From Lachnospiraceae bacterium (GTDB lineage: Bacteria > Bacillota > Clostridia > Lachnospirales > Lachnospiraceae), in contig CAAFJI010000347.1 in assembly GCA_900763175.1 (NCBI GenBank), positions 1-29,659 on the forward strand: DNA of 29,659 nucleotides, read 5' to 3'. Shown here piece by piece: positions 29,621 through 29,659 of the stretch. The translations under genes and the position numbers were made by a program. Under the pieces are notes generated by a model. It saw only the letters and a list, made by a program, of their open reading frames with translations, ran no database searches and was not told where the DNA came from. The stretch's first letter is position 1. Each line of letters opens with the position of its first letter.

Positions 29621-29649
29621 TTTGCAGAGAGCATTTTTCAGACACACTC
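29621..29649. mobile_element. MITE terminal arm after repeat copy 5
   Basis: Bases 29621-29649 (TTTGCAGAGAGC, then ATTTTTCAGACACACTC) resemble the complement of the left arm of the element at 6325 and the arm at 1-34. The terminal CAGACACACTC differs by two bases from CAAACACGCTC. TG follows instead of TA. The element appears truncated, with the rest missing or diverged. Confidence 0.5.
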
Positions 29650-29659
29650 TGGTGTTCAC

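Overview
The window looks like chromosomal core DNA from a spore-forming member of the Lachnospiraceae (Clostridium cluster XIVa type Firmicute). This is inferred from family content. Evidence includes a T-box upstream of tyrS, the yicC-remA-gmk-rpoZ block, choline-binding-like repeats fused to a SleB/CwlJ-type hydrolase, a very cysteine-rich coat-like protein, a sigma-E-like promoter, strong Gram-positive ribosome binding sites and TTGACA/TATAAT promoters with 17-bp spacing. No rRNA, tRNA, CRISPR array, phage or intact transposase gene was seen.

Layout, left to right. (1) tyrA-aroA (minus strand, 83-2478) make chorismate/tyrosine precursors, behind a sigma-A promoter and a structured leader. 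(2) A stand-alone EF-G-2-like GTPase (2771-4861) is followed by a secreted fibronectin-III protein (5067-6143). (3) rqcH and an ABC-F ATPase (minus, 6537-9893) form a ribosome-quality-control pair. (4) The plus-strand operon yicC-remA-gmk-rpoZ-rimO-pgsA-cinA (10110-15629) covers RNA processing, matrix regulation, GMP phosphorylation, RNA polymerase omega, S12 methylthiolation, phosphatidylglycerol synthesis and pyridine-nucleotide repair. (5) An accessory, probably sporulation-linked segment (15841-17261) carries four small genes, one pair of them behind a near-perfect sigma-E promoter. (6) A secreted cell-wall hydrolase is followed by a membrane-anchored MutS-like ATPase (17475-20568). (7) Translation genes follow: T-box/tyrS, alaS with an unusual leader, and rpsU (20615-25405). 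(8) cls, a cysteine desulfurase and mnmA (25511-29402) come last; the desulfurase probably supplies sulfur for MnmA tRNA thiolation.

The most interesting signal lies between genes. Five copies of a roughly 100-130 bp intergenic repeat (near 4921, 6238, 15679, 16820 on the minus strand, and 29495) share a core of nested hairpins. Several of their stems are kept by different paired sequences, which suggests a structured RNA or structured DNA family. One copy is interrupted exactly in a hairpin loop by a 160-bp near-perfect palindromic MITE with TA duplications. Ends of the same MITE family lie at both window edges, next to pieces of the same repeat, and a solo half lies before cls. The family was not matched to a named element here; calling it novel is an inference that a database search would have to settle.
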